A stretch of DNA of 64,000 nt from Tretioscincus oriximinensis (GCA_022410635.1 JAJVDF010000455.1:438101-502100), one strand, 5' to 3'; positions 1 to 12,427 are shown, counted from the first letter of the stretch. Notes: generated from the sequence alone by a model not told the origin. Program-made: numbers and translations.

Positions 1-330
1 AGTGAAGTTGTGATAATTTCCTTCATTATTAATTTTTTGCCTTAGTTAACACAGAGACTAGTAATAGATCCATTAAAAATATTCAAGACTAAACAAGTTA
101 ATACTACCACAACTCACTAACAACTTCCACAAAACCTATAGGCTCAAAAGGAGCATCTTGCACCCTTACTCTCCAATAAGTGGATTTCCAAAAGGACAAT
201 CCTTTTAGGTCACATATGTGCTTTTAAATCATCTTCAATCTTGAAGAACTGGACTGAAAACCAGAAAAAACTATTTTGAACTGGAATAAAAATCTGAAAA
301 AAACTATTTAAATAACATTATATAGTTGCA
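1..330. other. Unassigned AT-rich DNA
   Basis: No open frame, repeat family or splice-like structure was recognised before the first SINE. Confidence 0.5.
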
Positions 331-590
331 AGGAACCAGTTTGGTGTAGTGGTTAGAGTGTGGGACCCTTATCTGGTAGTCTCCCGGTTCGATTCCCCAC
401 TNCTCCATGAAGCCAGCTGGGTGACCTTGGATCAGTCACAGTTCTTTGAACTCTCTCAACCCACCTACTCCACAGGGTGTCTGTTGTGGAGAAAGCAACA
501 AAAGCTATGTGTGCAACCCTATGGTAGGCCGCCCTGAGACCTTTGGGTATAGGGCAGGATATGAATACAAATAAAATAAAGAAATAAATT
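331..590 (+). mobile_element. tRNA-derived SINE with L2-like tail
   Basis: The head has a clear RNA polymerase III A box (TGGTGTAGTGG, 342-352) and a perfect B box (GGTTCGATTCC, 386-396). The body carries the 'gggtgaccttggatcagtca' type segment frequent in squamate SINEs. The tail (about 528-590) reads as a GGGTATAGGGC motif followed by an A/T-rich tail, like the L2-type 3' ends elsewhere in the window, which suggests L2 machinery mobilised it (inference). The short open frame inside is chance. The exact SINE family name is not assigned; it resembles Sauria-type SINEs. Confidence 0.8.
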
Positions 591-1406
591 CTTCATGACT
601 GAAGATTATTTAAAAGCATGCTTGTGATCAGATCTTTAGTATTATTCCACCAATGAAAGAAGCATACATAGGGCTGCCTGTAGAACCTGGCCTGTATTAT
701 TAAGAAATTGTCTCTTGTTGTGCATTCTATGTATTCAAATGGATCTATAAAAATTGTGTCTCACTGGCTACGATTTCTATCTAGGCTCTTTCCATGAAGA
801 CCTGAAAGTGGCTTACACCTGGCCATATTTCTGGTACTCGAGAGTGAAATCGGGTCAGAAAACTATTGCTGTAAATGGAATTGGATTCACAGCTGTAACT
901 GGGGAATGCTGGAGTGAATGACATTTATCTGTCCCACTACTTGCTCCTGTAATAGGTCCAGTACATTCTGTCCCAAATCATGCTCTTTTGGTTGCCCATC
1001 TAAAAGTGTCATTTGTTTTCATTGGCATGTTCAATTCTTAGAAGCTACTTATAGAGATTTGGCATAAATGGCAAATGCATTTTTTGTCTTGCCAACCATT
1101 GTAACTATATAATGTTATTTAAATTAAGCGTGGGAAAGACATGAGATAATTTCAGGAAGGACAAGTCCCTTTATTTCCCCAGTTAAGGATCCAGGTTTGG
1201 GAGTGGAGGAAAAACAGGTATGATAAATTTCCTCTTGCTTAATGCTAGTAGGTAGGCAGGGCTTATCAAAGGAAAGGTTAGGTGAGGACACACCTCTGCC
1301 TCCCATGAATCTGTCTTTGAAATTTGGAATTTTGTTCTCTTAGCGTTTCCAGTTCTACCTTTCATGAATCATAAGACTCTGAGATGAAATATAGAAGAAC
1401 AACATT

Positions 1407-1465
1407 ACCTTTATTTATATTTATTTATAACCCACCCTACATAAAATGCCTTAAGGTGGTCTCAT
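1407..1465 (-). mobile_element. L2-like LINE 3' tail fragment
   Basis: A (TTTA)-rich run is followed by 'cccaccctacataaaatgcc', the reverse complement of the GGGTATAAA-type tail seen at better L2 copies in this window. Too short to classify alone. Confidence 0.4.
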
Positions 1466-1486
1466 AATGAAGTCTGTCCGTCTGTC

Positions 1487-1546
1487 CATCCATGCATCCA
1501 TCCATCCATCCATCCATCATCCCCCCCCTCTCTCCCCCTCTCTTTA
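1487..1546. repeat. (ATCC)n microsatellite and C/T-rich run
   Basis: Repeated CATC units (1487-1520) run into a pyrimidine-only stretch of Cs and CTs. Simple-sequence DNA with no coding signal. Confidence 0.85.
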
Positions 1547-2544
1547 TCTACCTAATCTTGATTACACCCTCTCCAGAACATAGGGAAAAACATGAATAGC
1601 TTCTATGATTCTTGCAGACTACCAGGCCTGTACAGATTAGGAATAAATAGTAAGCAGTGCTAAAGTGCTGGTTTCCTTTAATGCTTCTTGAGAATACTAC
1701 ATGATCATTTTGGACTTCCTGCAGAGTCTTGCATGAGGGTTGAGAATGGAAAACATTTCCCCTCAGAGATATGAAAGCATCATTTCCTTTCTTGTAGTGT
1801 GTACAAGTGTATTTGAAATACAGATTTCATGGGTAAGGATGAGTTTAGGCCTAAGAGTTAAGAAGATGAAAACAATGTCTTTGGGTTGGAGAACTGCAGA
1901 TTTATGGTTAAGATATGTAACTGAGATGTTCAAATTTGATATAATTAGAAATAAACTTTTTTTTTTATCTAGGAATTGGAATTACAGACAAATAGCAAAG
2001 AAATTGAACCATTTTAATGGAATATAAAAATAACAGGCACCAAGGTATTTCAGAGAAGTGATAGGAATTAAGAAAACACTGACTTGAATTCAAGAACTTC
2101 AATTCATCTCTAAACTGTGATTATGGAAAATTATTTTTTTTAAAAAAAACTTGGCGGCAGGGTGGGGGGTGGGGAGAAGAAGATTACATCAGTCCGAGCA
2201 ACCACAAATTTCCTACCAGAGGGGAATCATCTGAAAACAACTGTTTACTTTTATCTCCTGGGATCCATGATTAATAATAAAGGGTCCATCATTCAGAAGC
2301 ATGCTAAAGTTTGGAACTGGGAGCAGCATCAATTACAGATTTAATGAAGATTTTAAAGTATCATGACTTCTCATTGAACACAAAAAGCAAAATTATTATT
2401 ATTATGGGTTTTAATGCCGTATTGTATGTATGGATAAGAAAATTAGACAATGGTGAAGGAAGATTAGAAAAGTTTAGCCTCTTTTGGTGCTGGATAAAGC
2501 TCCTAAAACAACTTAAATCTTCATGAGTAGCACAAAGTTATAAA

Positions 2545-3300
2545 CATTGGGACAATGAAACCAGTTATTTCTATCAGCTAGTGGTGGTGATGGGGAGATT
2601 TCTGTGACAGATCAGGAAAAGAATTCAGGGGTTTGGATGGACAGTTCAATGAAGATATCAACCCAACATGCAGTAGCAATGAAAAAAAGTAAATTCAATG
2701 TTAGAGGTAATTAGGAAGGGAATAGAAAATAAATCAGCAGGTTGCATTTTGCCTTTTTACAAGGATACGGTGAGGCCATGCTATTAATACTATGTTCAGT
2801 TCTAGTCACCATATCTTAGAAACAATGTTATGGAAATAGGAAAAGGTGCAAAAAAGAACAAGAAGAAAGATATGGCTGCAATATCTGGGGCTCTTTAGAC
2901 TTGAAAGACGGTTTTAAGAGGTAATGTGATTACGTGTATAAAATCATGTATAAGATGAACAAAGTGAATAGACAAAAAATATTTTCCCTAACCTGTAATA
3001 TTAGAACCAGAGGCACTCTATGAAGCTAATGGGCAAAAGAATTAGGACAGACAAGAAGAAGCTCATTGAGCCTGGACAGCCATTGTCTGGGATGGTTTAG
3101 TGAATCCTGCATTGAGCAGGAGGCTGGACCCAATGACCCTGGTAATCCCTTCTAACTGAGACATATTTTTCAGAGTCATCCCAGTCTATAGAATTTATTT
3201 CTAGATGATGTTGTGACAGCTAGCAGCCTAAACAGCTTTTAAGAAAGGATTAGATGAATTTTGGAGGCCAAGTATTTCAATGGCTGCTAGTGTTGATGCC
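2545..3300 (+). mobile_element. CR1-like LINE, degenerate 3' part
   Basis: Broken frames match the C-terminal part of CR1 reverse transcriptase as seen in better copies at 48 kb and 56.7 kb: a 'dl..LD.S..st' region near 2630, the 'tcaccatatct' region and the 'KVNRQK.YFP' region near 2960. Frameshifts and stops are frequent. A CR1-type 3' end segment at about 3060-3175 interrupts it (ending 'gaccctggtaatcccttcta'), after which the 'cagcttttaagaaaggatta' segment resumes. An old, dead copy. Confidence 0.65.
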
Positions 3301-5325
3301 TAGATTCTAAACACAGGTTGGAATCTGTTAAATCTGCTCTGAAAACTGCTGTTTAAATTGTACAGTCCAATTATCAATGTTGTGGTTGATGCGAAAGATC
3401 CAAGCATTATCATGTGTTGCTGGTATTGAGGACTCACTTCAAAAGCAAAAGATAGATAATTTTCTTCAGAAATGCATGTGCTCAGCCCAGAACCACACAA
3501 CTTTCACACTTGTTTTCCCCAAAATGGGAATGCAGTCTTAATGTCACACTGCAATTTAGCTGCAATATTTTGTAGAAAGGAAAAGACAGTGAAACCACTT
3601 TCATGTGATCACTGGATTGCAAGCTTTATATGCAGTGTTATCTCATACATAATCTTTCTGCAAAGCTGTTATCCTCAAGCCTTAGAATGCTGGATTGACT
3701 GCAATTGCCACAAATTTCATGTGTATTCTTTTGAAATGCAACCTATTGACTTTGTTCCAGCTGGATTTTAATTAGCTTTTGGAATAGCCAAAGGTATTAA
3801 GCTTCAAGAGTTTGAGCAAATGATTGCATTCTTTAACCTTTAAGGATCCTATTTGTCCCTTTCAGCTACAGATTTAAAGCCTGCTCCCTTTGTACAGCTA
3901 AACGAGGCCTTTCTAAAACAATGTGGAGAGCATTATTAATAACCATCAATCACAAAGTGTACGTTCAAGGTTTCGTTACCTCGACACCTCTGTGATTAAT
4001 ATCCAATTATAAGCAATTGGTATTGGCTTTAAATTCTTCAGCGTCATCCTGAATTTCTTGAACAAAAGCACATGGTAAGTTTTGCAAGCGTGTATTATTT
4101 TTTAGCTGTGTCTTTTTCAAGTGACAAAGTAACATGTAGTTCTACAGCCTCCCTTCCTTCTACCTTTAATGAACAGGTGCTGTCATCTACATTATTCCAT
4201 CTCCTTGAAGGATGGTGAAAGAGGGAAATGATAGCACCCCACTACTAATGCTGTGGAAAGCAAAGCAGCTTTTAAAATGTGTGATAGATTGGAAGTTCAT
4301 TGCTGTTGCTTTAACGTGTACATTAATTATTCTGTGTAACATAACAGTGATTTTATAAAAATGTGGATGTGTGACAAGAGAGAGCTCATACAATAACCTG
4401 GTGATTCGTTTATAGTTACTGAAATTCAAGGCAAATTTCATAATACAAAAGAAGCCTGTCTCTATATCACATGAACTCCCCTTATTTTATTTTTTTGCGT
4501 GATCTTCTGGTGACATCCATTATACCTTGAACGTATGATAAGAAATAAAAAGCTACAGATTAAATGGTAAAGATTCTGAATGCATATAGGCTTATTTCAG
4601 AAGACTAAGTGCATCCAACATGACTTTTTTGTGCCTAACTTTATACCAGTCTACTCCTAATAATTCATTTTAGGATCTTTACCTCTCCCTTATCTTTCTT
4701 TGCTTTCTGTACATTCCATTGATTGACTGCTGTTGGCTTGGGATGCCATGGCCCTGATTGGTGAGCTGCTGATTTCCAGAAGGAGGCTATCTCTGCACAT
4801 AAGCCTATGTAGCACATTTTAAGGCTATAGCAGGTTACAGACAGTCACCCATCCAGACGCATTCACTGGAGATGTTGCGCGATGCTGACAGAAACCACGG
4901 TGCCACCATGGCACACACATAGAGGTGTGCTACCAGCAATCATGTGGGTCCTGTCAGCCACTGTGTGCAAGCTCCCTGACTTCGTACACAGCCTTGGCCT
5001 GGCCACAGGGAATCCTTCCATGATTTACATGGACAAATCCCTGGAGCAGACAATGTGCGCTTTGACCAAAGCTGGGAAATCTGATTCAGTCTGGCAGAGT
5101 TGTCTCCAGGGTACTTCCATCCAGTTAGGGATCAGCTGTGTGGATGCAGCCCAAGATTGTTTATAATAACCATGGTAGCTCCCTTCCTAAACTGTCTTTA
5201 ACACTGAATTTCTCTGAGAATTATTAGCTCCCAACTGGGATAAGAGTGCATAAACAAAGGCTTTTGGATGCGGTAAGTGGTATATACTTTATTCCTTTAA
5301 TCTCAGTTTTGCATCATTACTGTGT
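3300..5325. other. Unassigned DNA with a CNE-like block
   Basis: No repeat family was recognised. Part of it (3770-4080) looks like conserved non-coding DNA and is listed separately. An open frame of 94 codons at 4882-5166 has no recognisable domain and no splice-site context. Confidence 0.4.
3770..4080. promoter_or_regulatory. Candidate conserved non-coding block
   Basis: This AT-rich stretch lacks repeat signatures and is dense in homeodomain- and SOX-like words (ATTAATAACC, CAATCACAAAG, TGATTAATATCCAATTATA). That texture is common in vertebrate conserved enhancers. It is an impression from sequence alone; conservation cannot be tested here. Confidence 0.3.
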
Positions 5326-5329
5326 CTGA

Positions 5330-5690
5330 TCGCATTGGGACAAAGAACCCCAATTATTCATACCAACTGATGAGAACCAAACTTTCTGTGACAGAGCAGG
5401 AAAAGGATCTTGGAGCATTGGTGGAAAGTTCAATTAAGGCACTGTCCCAGTCTGTAGCTGCTGCTGCTGCAAAAAAAAAATTCAGTGCTAGGATTAATTA
5501 AGAATTTTTTAAGAAATAATTTTGCCTCTTTATAAATCTATGGCGAGGCCCCATTTGGAATACTGTGTTCAATTCTGGTCACCACAACTCAAAAAGGTTA
5601 TGGTGAAACTAGAGAGGGCACAGAAAAGAGCAACAAGAATGATCAAGGGAGCACCTCCTTTATGAAATCTGGCTGCAATGGAGAGAGACC
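5330..5690 (+). mobile_element. CR1-like LINE fragment (RT C-terminal part)
   Basis: Parallels the 57.1-56.8 kb CR1 copy on the opposite strand: 'ccaattattcatacc', 'gtgacagagcaggaaaagga', the Ala/Lys-rich segment (poly-GCT then A-run at 5458-5480), 'ccccatttggaatactgtg' and 'gcaacaagaatgatcaaggg'. The A-run and several frameshifts make it non-functional. Confidence 0.75.
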
Positions 5691-5699
5691 TTGTTTATC

Positions 5700-7150
5700 T
5701 TGTTTATCATGTTTTTTGGTACATTTATATGTGTTTTGCAATACTTTTATCCCCCCATCCCTCCCAAAAGGGAATTAGGTCAGTAGCAGTTTGAATCTGC
5801 AATGGAAGAACTCAGATTAATAGTTTCTTCTATTGTGCCAATGTGAAGCTCACACAAAAAGTCCAAGTGGAAGCTATTTCTCTAATAATCGTGGAAATAG
5901 AGAGTTCCTGGCCCCACTGTATGTTTTGGCTGGAACAACTGTGCCCTTGCATAAGATTGCAGAAACCTTTTAAGTCGTACTACAATGCTTTGGTTTTCAA
6001 CAACTGATGCAGAATGTCTTTCCATACTAGATTTTGAGTGCCAAGAACCTTGATTCTTGTTAGGCCTGAAAATCAACAACATGTACTGGGAAGTGTCCTG
6101 ATGTTTTAGGGAGAAGCAGAGGATTTTATAACTTTTGAGAAACACTGTGTACTTTTAAAAATGGCTCACATCCTGTTCCCAAGTGGTGACCTGGTATGAT
6201 TGCTCAACCATTTTCTTTGAAAAAGTCAGGTGCTTCTGCCTGAGCTGGCAGCTATAGGATGTTTTGCTTATTGGGCTTTTATTTCCCTTTCAAAGCTATA
6301 AATAATATTTAAAGCCAGTACCTGACATAACCCCAAATATTGTCTTGTAGATCATCACCCAGTTTGACTTCTTTATAATAGCCCATTTATTTGAAAGGGA
6401 TGTTTGTGAAATAAAGAGTGTAAATCTATCATGGAAAGATCAAACTCCCATTAGTAACAGACCCCCAAGTTATTTAAATTTTGCAGAAATACAAATAGAC
6501 ATGAATATCAATCTTATTTTCAAGGTATGAGAATTAAAAGGTATTTGAGATTGTACAATTCAAAACAAAAAGTAGAGATATCTTCGGGTATAGGGTAGTA
6601 TTGAAGTGCAAATTAATAAAATATAAGTAAACAATAAACTCAGCTACAAAAATAGCAAGTTAAACTGTTGCCAGTCATAATGCACTTATTTAGCATAGTT
6701 AGGATGTTTATCAGCATAATGAGGACTCTAAATATATAGCAAGTAACATATTTAAAATTAACAGAGAAGGTAACAAGTCTGAATCAAGGTTGATACATAC
6801 TGTATTGAGATTAGAGGGTTCCGTATGTCCAAAAATATTTTCTTTGGCTATATTTTTGTTCAATAGAAAACATCGCCCTATCACTCCTCTACTCCTCCAT
6901 CAATTTCACAACAGTGATAATAAGCAAGCCATACCTCATAAGACTGGGAAGACTTTGTAAACATCCTGCTCACTGTTCCCAGCAGCAAATGCATCAGAGC
7001 CAAGACATTTTTGTTCTCCAGCTTGATGTTTCTTCCTGAGAATTTTTTTAGGAAGGGCAAGAAATGGCCATGTGAGTTGGACAAAGCACATCTGTGCAAA
7101 GTGAGGCAAGATAGGTCCCTGCAAGAGCATTTTCTGCTTTGCAAAAATAT
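5700..7150. other. Unassigned AT-rich DNA
   Basis: No gene or family recognised. A short GGGTATAGGGTAG tail-like motif near 6585-6640 may be the end of an L2- or SINE-type insertion. Confidence 0.4.
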
Positions 7151-7156
7151 TGCAGG

Positions 7157-7441
7157 CATGGATAGCTCAGTTGCTTAGGAAACGGTCTCTCGTCTGAGAT
7201 ATCAGGTTTCGAAGGCCTGTGTCGGACGTGGGGAAGGGTGAGCACCTTCTACTAGCCTTATCTCTAGCCAACCCAGCTATTCGAAAGCATGAATTGCAAA
7301 AAATTGCAACTGAATGCAAATAGATACATGGGAACCACAACAACCTGGTGGGGAAGATAGGTTGAGTCCCTTTGAAAGGTGAGAAAAGTGGGGTATAAGA
7401 ACCCAGTTCTTCTTCTTCGTCGTCGTCGTTATCGTCATTGT
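7157..7441 (+). mobile_element. tRNA-derived SINE with TTC-rich tail
   Basis: The A box TAGCTCAGTTG (7163-7173) is intact and the B box (about 7205-7215) has decayed. The body (AACCCAGCTATTCGAAAGCA, then GCAACTGAATGCAAATAGAT) is shared with copies at 19856, 32650, 41453 and 54512. It ends in a GTCCCTTTGAAAGGTGAGAA segment and TTC/GTC triplets (7408-7441). A second SINE class, distinct from the L2-tailed one at 331. Confidence 0.8.
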
Positions 7442-7444
7442 CAT

Positions 7445-8820
7445 CGTTGTGCAGTTGACAGCCCTTAAAACAAATGTTTACTCATTGGCCACACGGGTGG
7501 CAACCTCCATGCCATTCAAGTGCTCCTATAGCCGTTAACTTCCTGATCACTGTGTTGCCATCTTAGACTTTCATGCTGGTTGTTATGAACCTTGAGTTGT
7601 GTTATGTTCCACATTAAGAATTTGGGGAAAGAAACTGACAGGGATTCTTCACAGGCTACATGCAGTTTATTATTGCCGTAAACTAAGAAAGCATGCTAAC
7701 TTACTATTCTGTCTTGTCTTTAAGTTTAGGCCTAGGGTAGTGATTCTGATAGGAACCTGGCACATTTTGAAATTGATTTTTTTGGGGAATTTTGTCCCAA
7801 ACTCCCAGAAGGCTTGTTTGAATACCTACTCAAAGAGCTGCAGCTGCATGGAATGAATGGAGGGATCTGGGGTGTGTGTGTGTATGACAAACTCATGACC
7901 AGAGGTTTCCAGGCAATTCCTGCCACTGTTGCAAAAGAAAACTGTCAGAAAACCACTGTCGCAAAACACTATTTCCCACCATTTTTATTTGCATTCCTTC
8001 CCCCTCCCGATACTATTTCTTCTCTTAAAGGTCAAACCTGGATGCAAAATTGCAACAGCCTATAATTGTCACTGTGGGAAACCTCATAAAACAGATAGGA
8101 AGGCTGTGTTACCCACAGGGCACTTTCTTTCTAGCCAAAGACTTTTAAAAATCTTTTAAAAGTGTTTTTCTCTTACTTCTGGACTGCATTTCACCTGATT
8201 TTCTGCTAAATAGAACAGAGGAATTCCTTTCTTAACACTCAGCCCCAGCAGATCCATAGAACCACTGGTACCTAGAACCTACTTTGCAGCCTTCTTTGCC
8301 ATTATTTCCCATGGACTTAGAACCCAAAGTTTTCTTGCCTGGATTCCTGCAACCTCAGACTGTCACTTCCTATGTTAACAAGATAGCAAAGCTTCAGGAT
8401 TGGAAGATCAAACACATGGTGTGCCATCCTATGACTTGGATCCTGCCTGACAAGTCTCAGTTTTCTTATATTTCTATTGGACCATTCAACTCTTACATCC
8501 AAGATGCAAATGAACGCTGGGGCAGAACTACAAAACTGCCTTCTTGTCATTTCATCTCATTAGGAATGCCAATTATTCACTCCTAACTTTCTCATCCCTG
8601 AATGTGTACTGATAGCATCTTTTGTTATACAGTGTGTACCCCAAACTCTGTCAAATCTCCCAACAATTTTGTATTTGCTGTGATGTGTGTTTATTTCCTC
8701 CTTTTGTATATTTTTCTGTACAATGGATCTTACTTCCTTCTTATTGTAATCCTATATAACTCCAAATCTGGTACACCTTGTACCACCCTGCCCCTTTCCC
8801 ATTATTTCACCTCTGAAATA
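7445..8820. other. Unassigned DNA
   Basis: Open frames of 74-100 codons on both strands (the longest at 8284-8586) show no domain, no splice sites and no repeat match. Nothing further is supported. Confidence 0.4.
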
Positions 8821-8828
8821 TTGTAATC

Positions 8829-9286
8829 TAGGCTGACCAGATGACCCCTTTTGGGGGGGGGGGAAATCCGGTTTTAGGGTGTTTACCTCACCCTCCCTGG
8901 GGGGGTGGGGAGCAATTTTCCCATGTTTTGCTGTGAAAAAAAATATACCACTAGGGGGCTCTGGCAACCAGGATCAGCTCTTGAAGGCATCTTCCCCTCA
9001 GCAAAAAATTAAAAAAAATGCAAATTTCTCACACACTTCAAAACATTCTCAAGCGCTTCGTGGATTTCTTGGGTGGGGGTTTTGGATGGTTATGCATGCA
9101 AAAAATACCCCTCAGTAAAAAATAAAAAATTGCAAATTTCTCACACACTTTGAAAAATTCTCACATGCTTCGCGGATTTCTCTGGTGGGGAGTTGTATGC
9201 ATATTGGTGGGTGATTTGCGTATTCATGAAAAATAGCATGAATGTGAATTACCCCAGTTTGGGCCTCAGAAAATCTGGTCAGTCTA
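8829..9286 (+). mobile_element. hAT-like non-autonomous DNA transposon, 458 bp
   Basis: Starts TAGGCTGACCAGATGACCCC and ends in its inverted form (ATCTGGTCAGTCTA). The flanks TTGTAATC (8821-8828) and TGGTAATC (9287-9294) match at 7 of 8 bases, an 8-bp target duplication of the hAT type. The interior has a tandem pair of about 115 bp built around 'ctcacacacttcaaaa' and 'ttcgtggatttct' motifs (about 9003-9205). No transposase frame. One of six copies of this family in the window. Confidence 0.75.
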
Positions 9287-9294
9287 TGGTAATC

Positions 9295-10990
9295 CCAAGC
9301 ACCATACCTTAGTCCTTTCCTTGGAAATGTCCCAAGGGGACTGTGCTTTGGGATCTCACATCTTAGTGTGTGAAACTGGCTTTTCACACATTGAGCACAA
9401 GCCCTTTTGTGGGTTTAATTTATATCTGGTGCATAACAGGAAGAAGCCAGGGCTGTGTCTTCCTCACGCATCCTTCTATTGGGAATATCTATTAAAAATA
9501 TCACCTGCTCCAAGTGGGTCATGTGATTAGTTTATAGAGGCCTTACTTTATAAGCAAAATGCATGTCTAGTACAAAAATTATTTCTACAGGGTTTTCTTA
9601 TAAAAAATGGGATAAAGCTGTAACCCTTTAATGGCTACTGAAGAGAGAAACTTTACCAGGTGCAGCTTCTAATGCCTGCAATATCTGAAGGGGGAGGAAA
9701 TCAATTTTCCACAACCATTAAAGGGGCAAAGCTGTATCCTGGTATTTATGTGGGAATTCTATCTTTCTATAGATGCCCCCTTTTATGTCAATAGTAATAA
9801 GGCTAAAACACAAAGCTCCTGCAATTTCCTGGTTTGTGTGATCACTAATCATGAGAAGAAGAAAAATCCGAATAAGAACAGAATTTGACAAAACGTTGGA
9901 TAGTTGGAATAATAGTCATTTCCCTTTCAGTGCCAACTTGATTCACAGCTGTATAGTGCTTCTGTCTTTCCCTCGTGATGAGATACTCTGTTCCTTGCTG
10001 CCCACATCTTCACAACCAAGGCAGCAGACATTAATTTTTTAATTTTTGCCTTAAACTGTAGACTGAAAATCCTTGCACTACTCACTGGTCCTAAGGCTTT
10101 TTCCTGCAACAGCATCCTGCATGGTGTCTGAGTGACAGCCTCATTCCATTGGGTTTTTTTTCTTGAAGACTCCTTTATGTTTTTTTAAAAAAGAAAACTA
10201 TTGCAGTGTGTTATTTTGGCAGCATTGTGGCATATTCAGGTTTCATTTCTTAGGTGCCCTTATAGCAGGCAAAGTCCTACACACACACCTGGAAGGGGGG
10301 GGGGCAACAAACTGTACTTATAGAAGATGTTCACTGAGGGACATCTCTTGTTGCTGCAATTGCAGATGGCAGGCAAAGAAATGACTATGGGCATCTTCCA
10401 GATATGTGAAGATACGTTTGCTAGAGATCAAAATAATGATGATAACCAAGGGTGTGGGGGATGACAGAAGGATCCAGGGTTTTTCATTAGTAATTTTCTT
10501 ATAATGCTACTGGCCTTCATAAGACCGATGAGCAACCTTATGTAATTTGAGGCACTTCAAGCTGTGCACCGAAAGTACAGATGGTCATAGGTGAACATCC
10601 AAGACAGATGGTTCTCCATGACATTCAGCACAGATTATTTCCCACACCATTCAGTTGTTGAGCTTTTCTATTATGCAGAATGGCCGTGATTCATTCCAAA
10701 TGTGGGAGATCCATGCTGCAATCATGTCTCCTCAGATGGTAGACACAACAGTTTGTAATTGTCCTTGAAGGACAACTCTAGCAGCTTGAAGGTTTCTGAA
10801 ATGGCTTCCTACTTATTACTCCTTCCATTCCAAAGCAACAAAGATATTTGTTTTCCCTCTGAAGAACACAAGCAACAGAGAGGAGAAAAACAGATGCGCT
10901 CTCAGTTATTTTGAATTGCGGTTTAATGTTCTTTCTACTTCAAATGATTGGATTGGATCCACCTTTTTCACCACTGGAAAGCATTTTGAG
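9295..10990. other. Unassigned DNA
   Basis: No gene, splice structure or repeat family recognised. A G-run lies at 10297-10305. Confidence 0.4.
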
Positions 10991-10996
10991 CACACA

Positions 10997-11130
10997 TTTA
11001 TTTATTTATTTATTTATTTATTCATACTTAGACCCCGCCCTATACCCAAAGGTCTCAGGGCAGCCAACATTAAAAACAATATTACATAATTAGCATATTA
11101 AAACAGTATCAAAACAATATTTAAGGTGGG
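10997..11130 (-). mobile_element. L2-like LINE 3' end with (TTTA)n tail
   Basis: A (TTTA)n tract (10997-11023) is followed by ACCCCGCCCTATACCCAAAG and GTCTCAGGGCAGCC, the inverted form of the L2/SINE tail at 528-590. The orientation is therefore minus. Confidence 0.6.
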
Positions 11131-11234
11131 AAGAAAAAACAAACACTTTTTCCCTCTGCCTGCTAAAGGTCGGACAAACATGAAATGTGGAAGTAACCAG
11201 AAGGGTGGGATTGTATAAGATACTAATTGTGACA

Positions 11235-11385
11235 TTTATTTGTTTATTTATTTGGTTTTCTATAAAGCTCTATGCCCAATGGTCTCAGGGTGGTTAACAT
11301 AAAAAACAGAATAACATATTAAAACAATGCCTGAAAGCAGGGAAGGTGCTACCCCTACTCCTTTATGAACAGAGTAGACCATTTC
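11235..11385 (-). mobile_element. L2-like LINE 3' end
   Basis: A second minus-strand copy of the same tail: (TTTG/TTTA)n, then CTATGCCCAATGGTCTCAGG, GTGGTTAACATAAAAAACAG and a 'ctgaaagcagggaaggtg' segment shared with the copy at 19573. Confidence 0.55.
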
Positions 11386-11959
11386 TGATCAGTGAATCTG
11401 CCTAATCCAAATGTAAACGCTTAAGTTAGTGTCATCATTGTATCTTGAGGAAGTCCTGCACGTTAACAATCATTTAGCATTCAGCACAATTCATTAACAT
11501 TTTGAAATTACATTGCAAATAATTCTGCAGGGAGTGGGCCCTGCAGAGCATATATGTTTCATTTTGGTTTCTAGAGTAGTAACCTTAGAGCTTCCTCCAT
11601 ATCCCAGTTGTGCCATAGCTATGCGGGTATTGATTGACATCACTTATTTTGCTCAACCTCACCTATTCAGCTCTGTTCTGTTTGTACCCAAGAGATTGAT
11701 CCAAGCTGTTCAGAAAAACTCCAAGCTAATGAGTGTCACGGTTTGTTGCTACTCCGTATGCTGAAGCATGGGGAAAGAATATGTTTAGCCATCCTTATAA
11801 ATGCTAATGAGTCCTGGCAGATGATACTTACATTTTGTTACAGGTGTATTGTTAAATGGTGATCCCCTGAGCCCTGCCAATGCAGCTTTGATGTGTCTTT
11901 GTGAGCTGGCAGTAGTAGCAGTAGTAGCAGGAATAACAATAAAAACAACAACAATAACA

Positions 11960-12420
11960 GACTCTTTGAACGAATGTCATAAAAGCTGAAACTGAAGTTA
12001 TCTAATGGCACAAAATGCAGACTGTTTAAAGAATCAGTTGAAAAAATAGATCACATCCTCTGTTCATGCAAAAACATTCCACAAACTGATTTTAAATAAT
12101 GGCATAACAAGGTGGTAAAAAATGAGAGGGTTAAAATACTACAGAACTTCTGAACACAAGTGGATGAAATGTTGGCATACAACATGCCTGATCTGTCATC
12201 GAGGGGGGAGGTGAGGTGCGAATAATTGGCATAACAATACCTGGTGCTATCAGGGTCAAAGAAAAGAACTGGAAATCGTTGACAAATACCAAAATCAAAA
12301 TTTAATGATTGTGGCATCACCCTGCAGCAGTGGTACCAAAGATCAGCTACAAAAAGGCACATTGCTTGCATCTGCTCCAACTAACGATTTGGCTGGTGTG
12401 ATAAACATTGTTTTGGATAT
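11960..12420 (+). mobile_element. Degenerate LINE C-terminal region (class uncertain)
   Basis: Conceptual frames keep fragments such as DHILCSCKNIPQTDF (near 12050), then VKILQNF, DEMLAYNMPDL and IIGITIPGAIRVKEKNW (12130-12270). They resemble the C-terminal tail downstream of a Cys/His motif in a class of animal non-LTR retrotransposons. Several frameshifts separate them. I recall the pattern but cannot place the clade. GTA/ATA-type triplet runs flank both sides. Confidence 0.4.
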
Positions 12421-12427
12421 ATTATTG

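Larger units (their letters stand above)
600..2540. other. Mostly unassigned DNA
   Basis: Apart from the L2-like tail and the ATCC microsatellite listed separately, nothing is recognised. There are short T- and A-tracts at about 1958 and 2135, and open frames of 60-95 codons with no family resemblance. Confidence 0.4.

Noticed and set aside
342..396. A and B boxes suggesting a tRNA gene
   Set aside because: The boxes belong to a SINE head; there is no cloverleaf acceptor stem and the SINE body follows directly.
8284..8586. 100-codon open frame with its own ATG
   Set aside because: No splice sites, domain or homology that I can recognise; overlapped by an equally open frame on the other strand.
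10997..11023. Regularly spaced short repeats
   Set aside because: A (TTTA)n tail of an L2-type LINE, not an array with spacers; nothing CRISPR-like is present.
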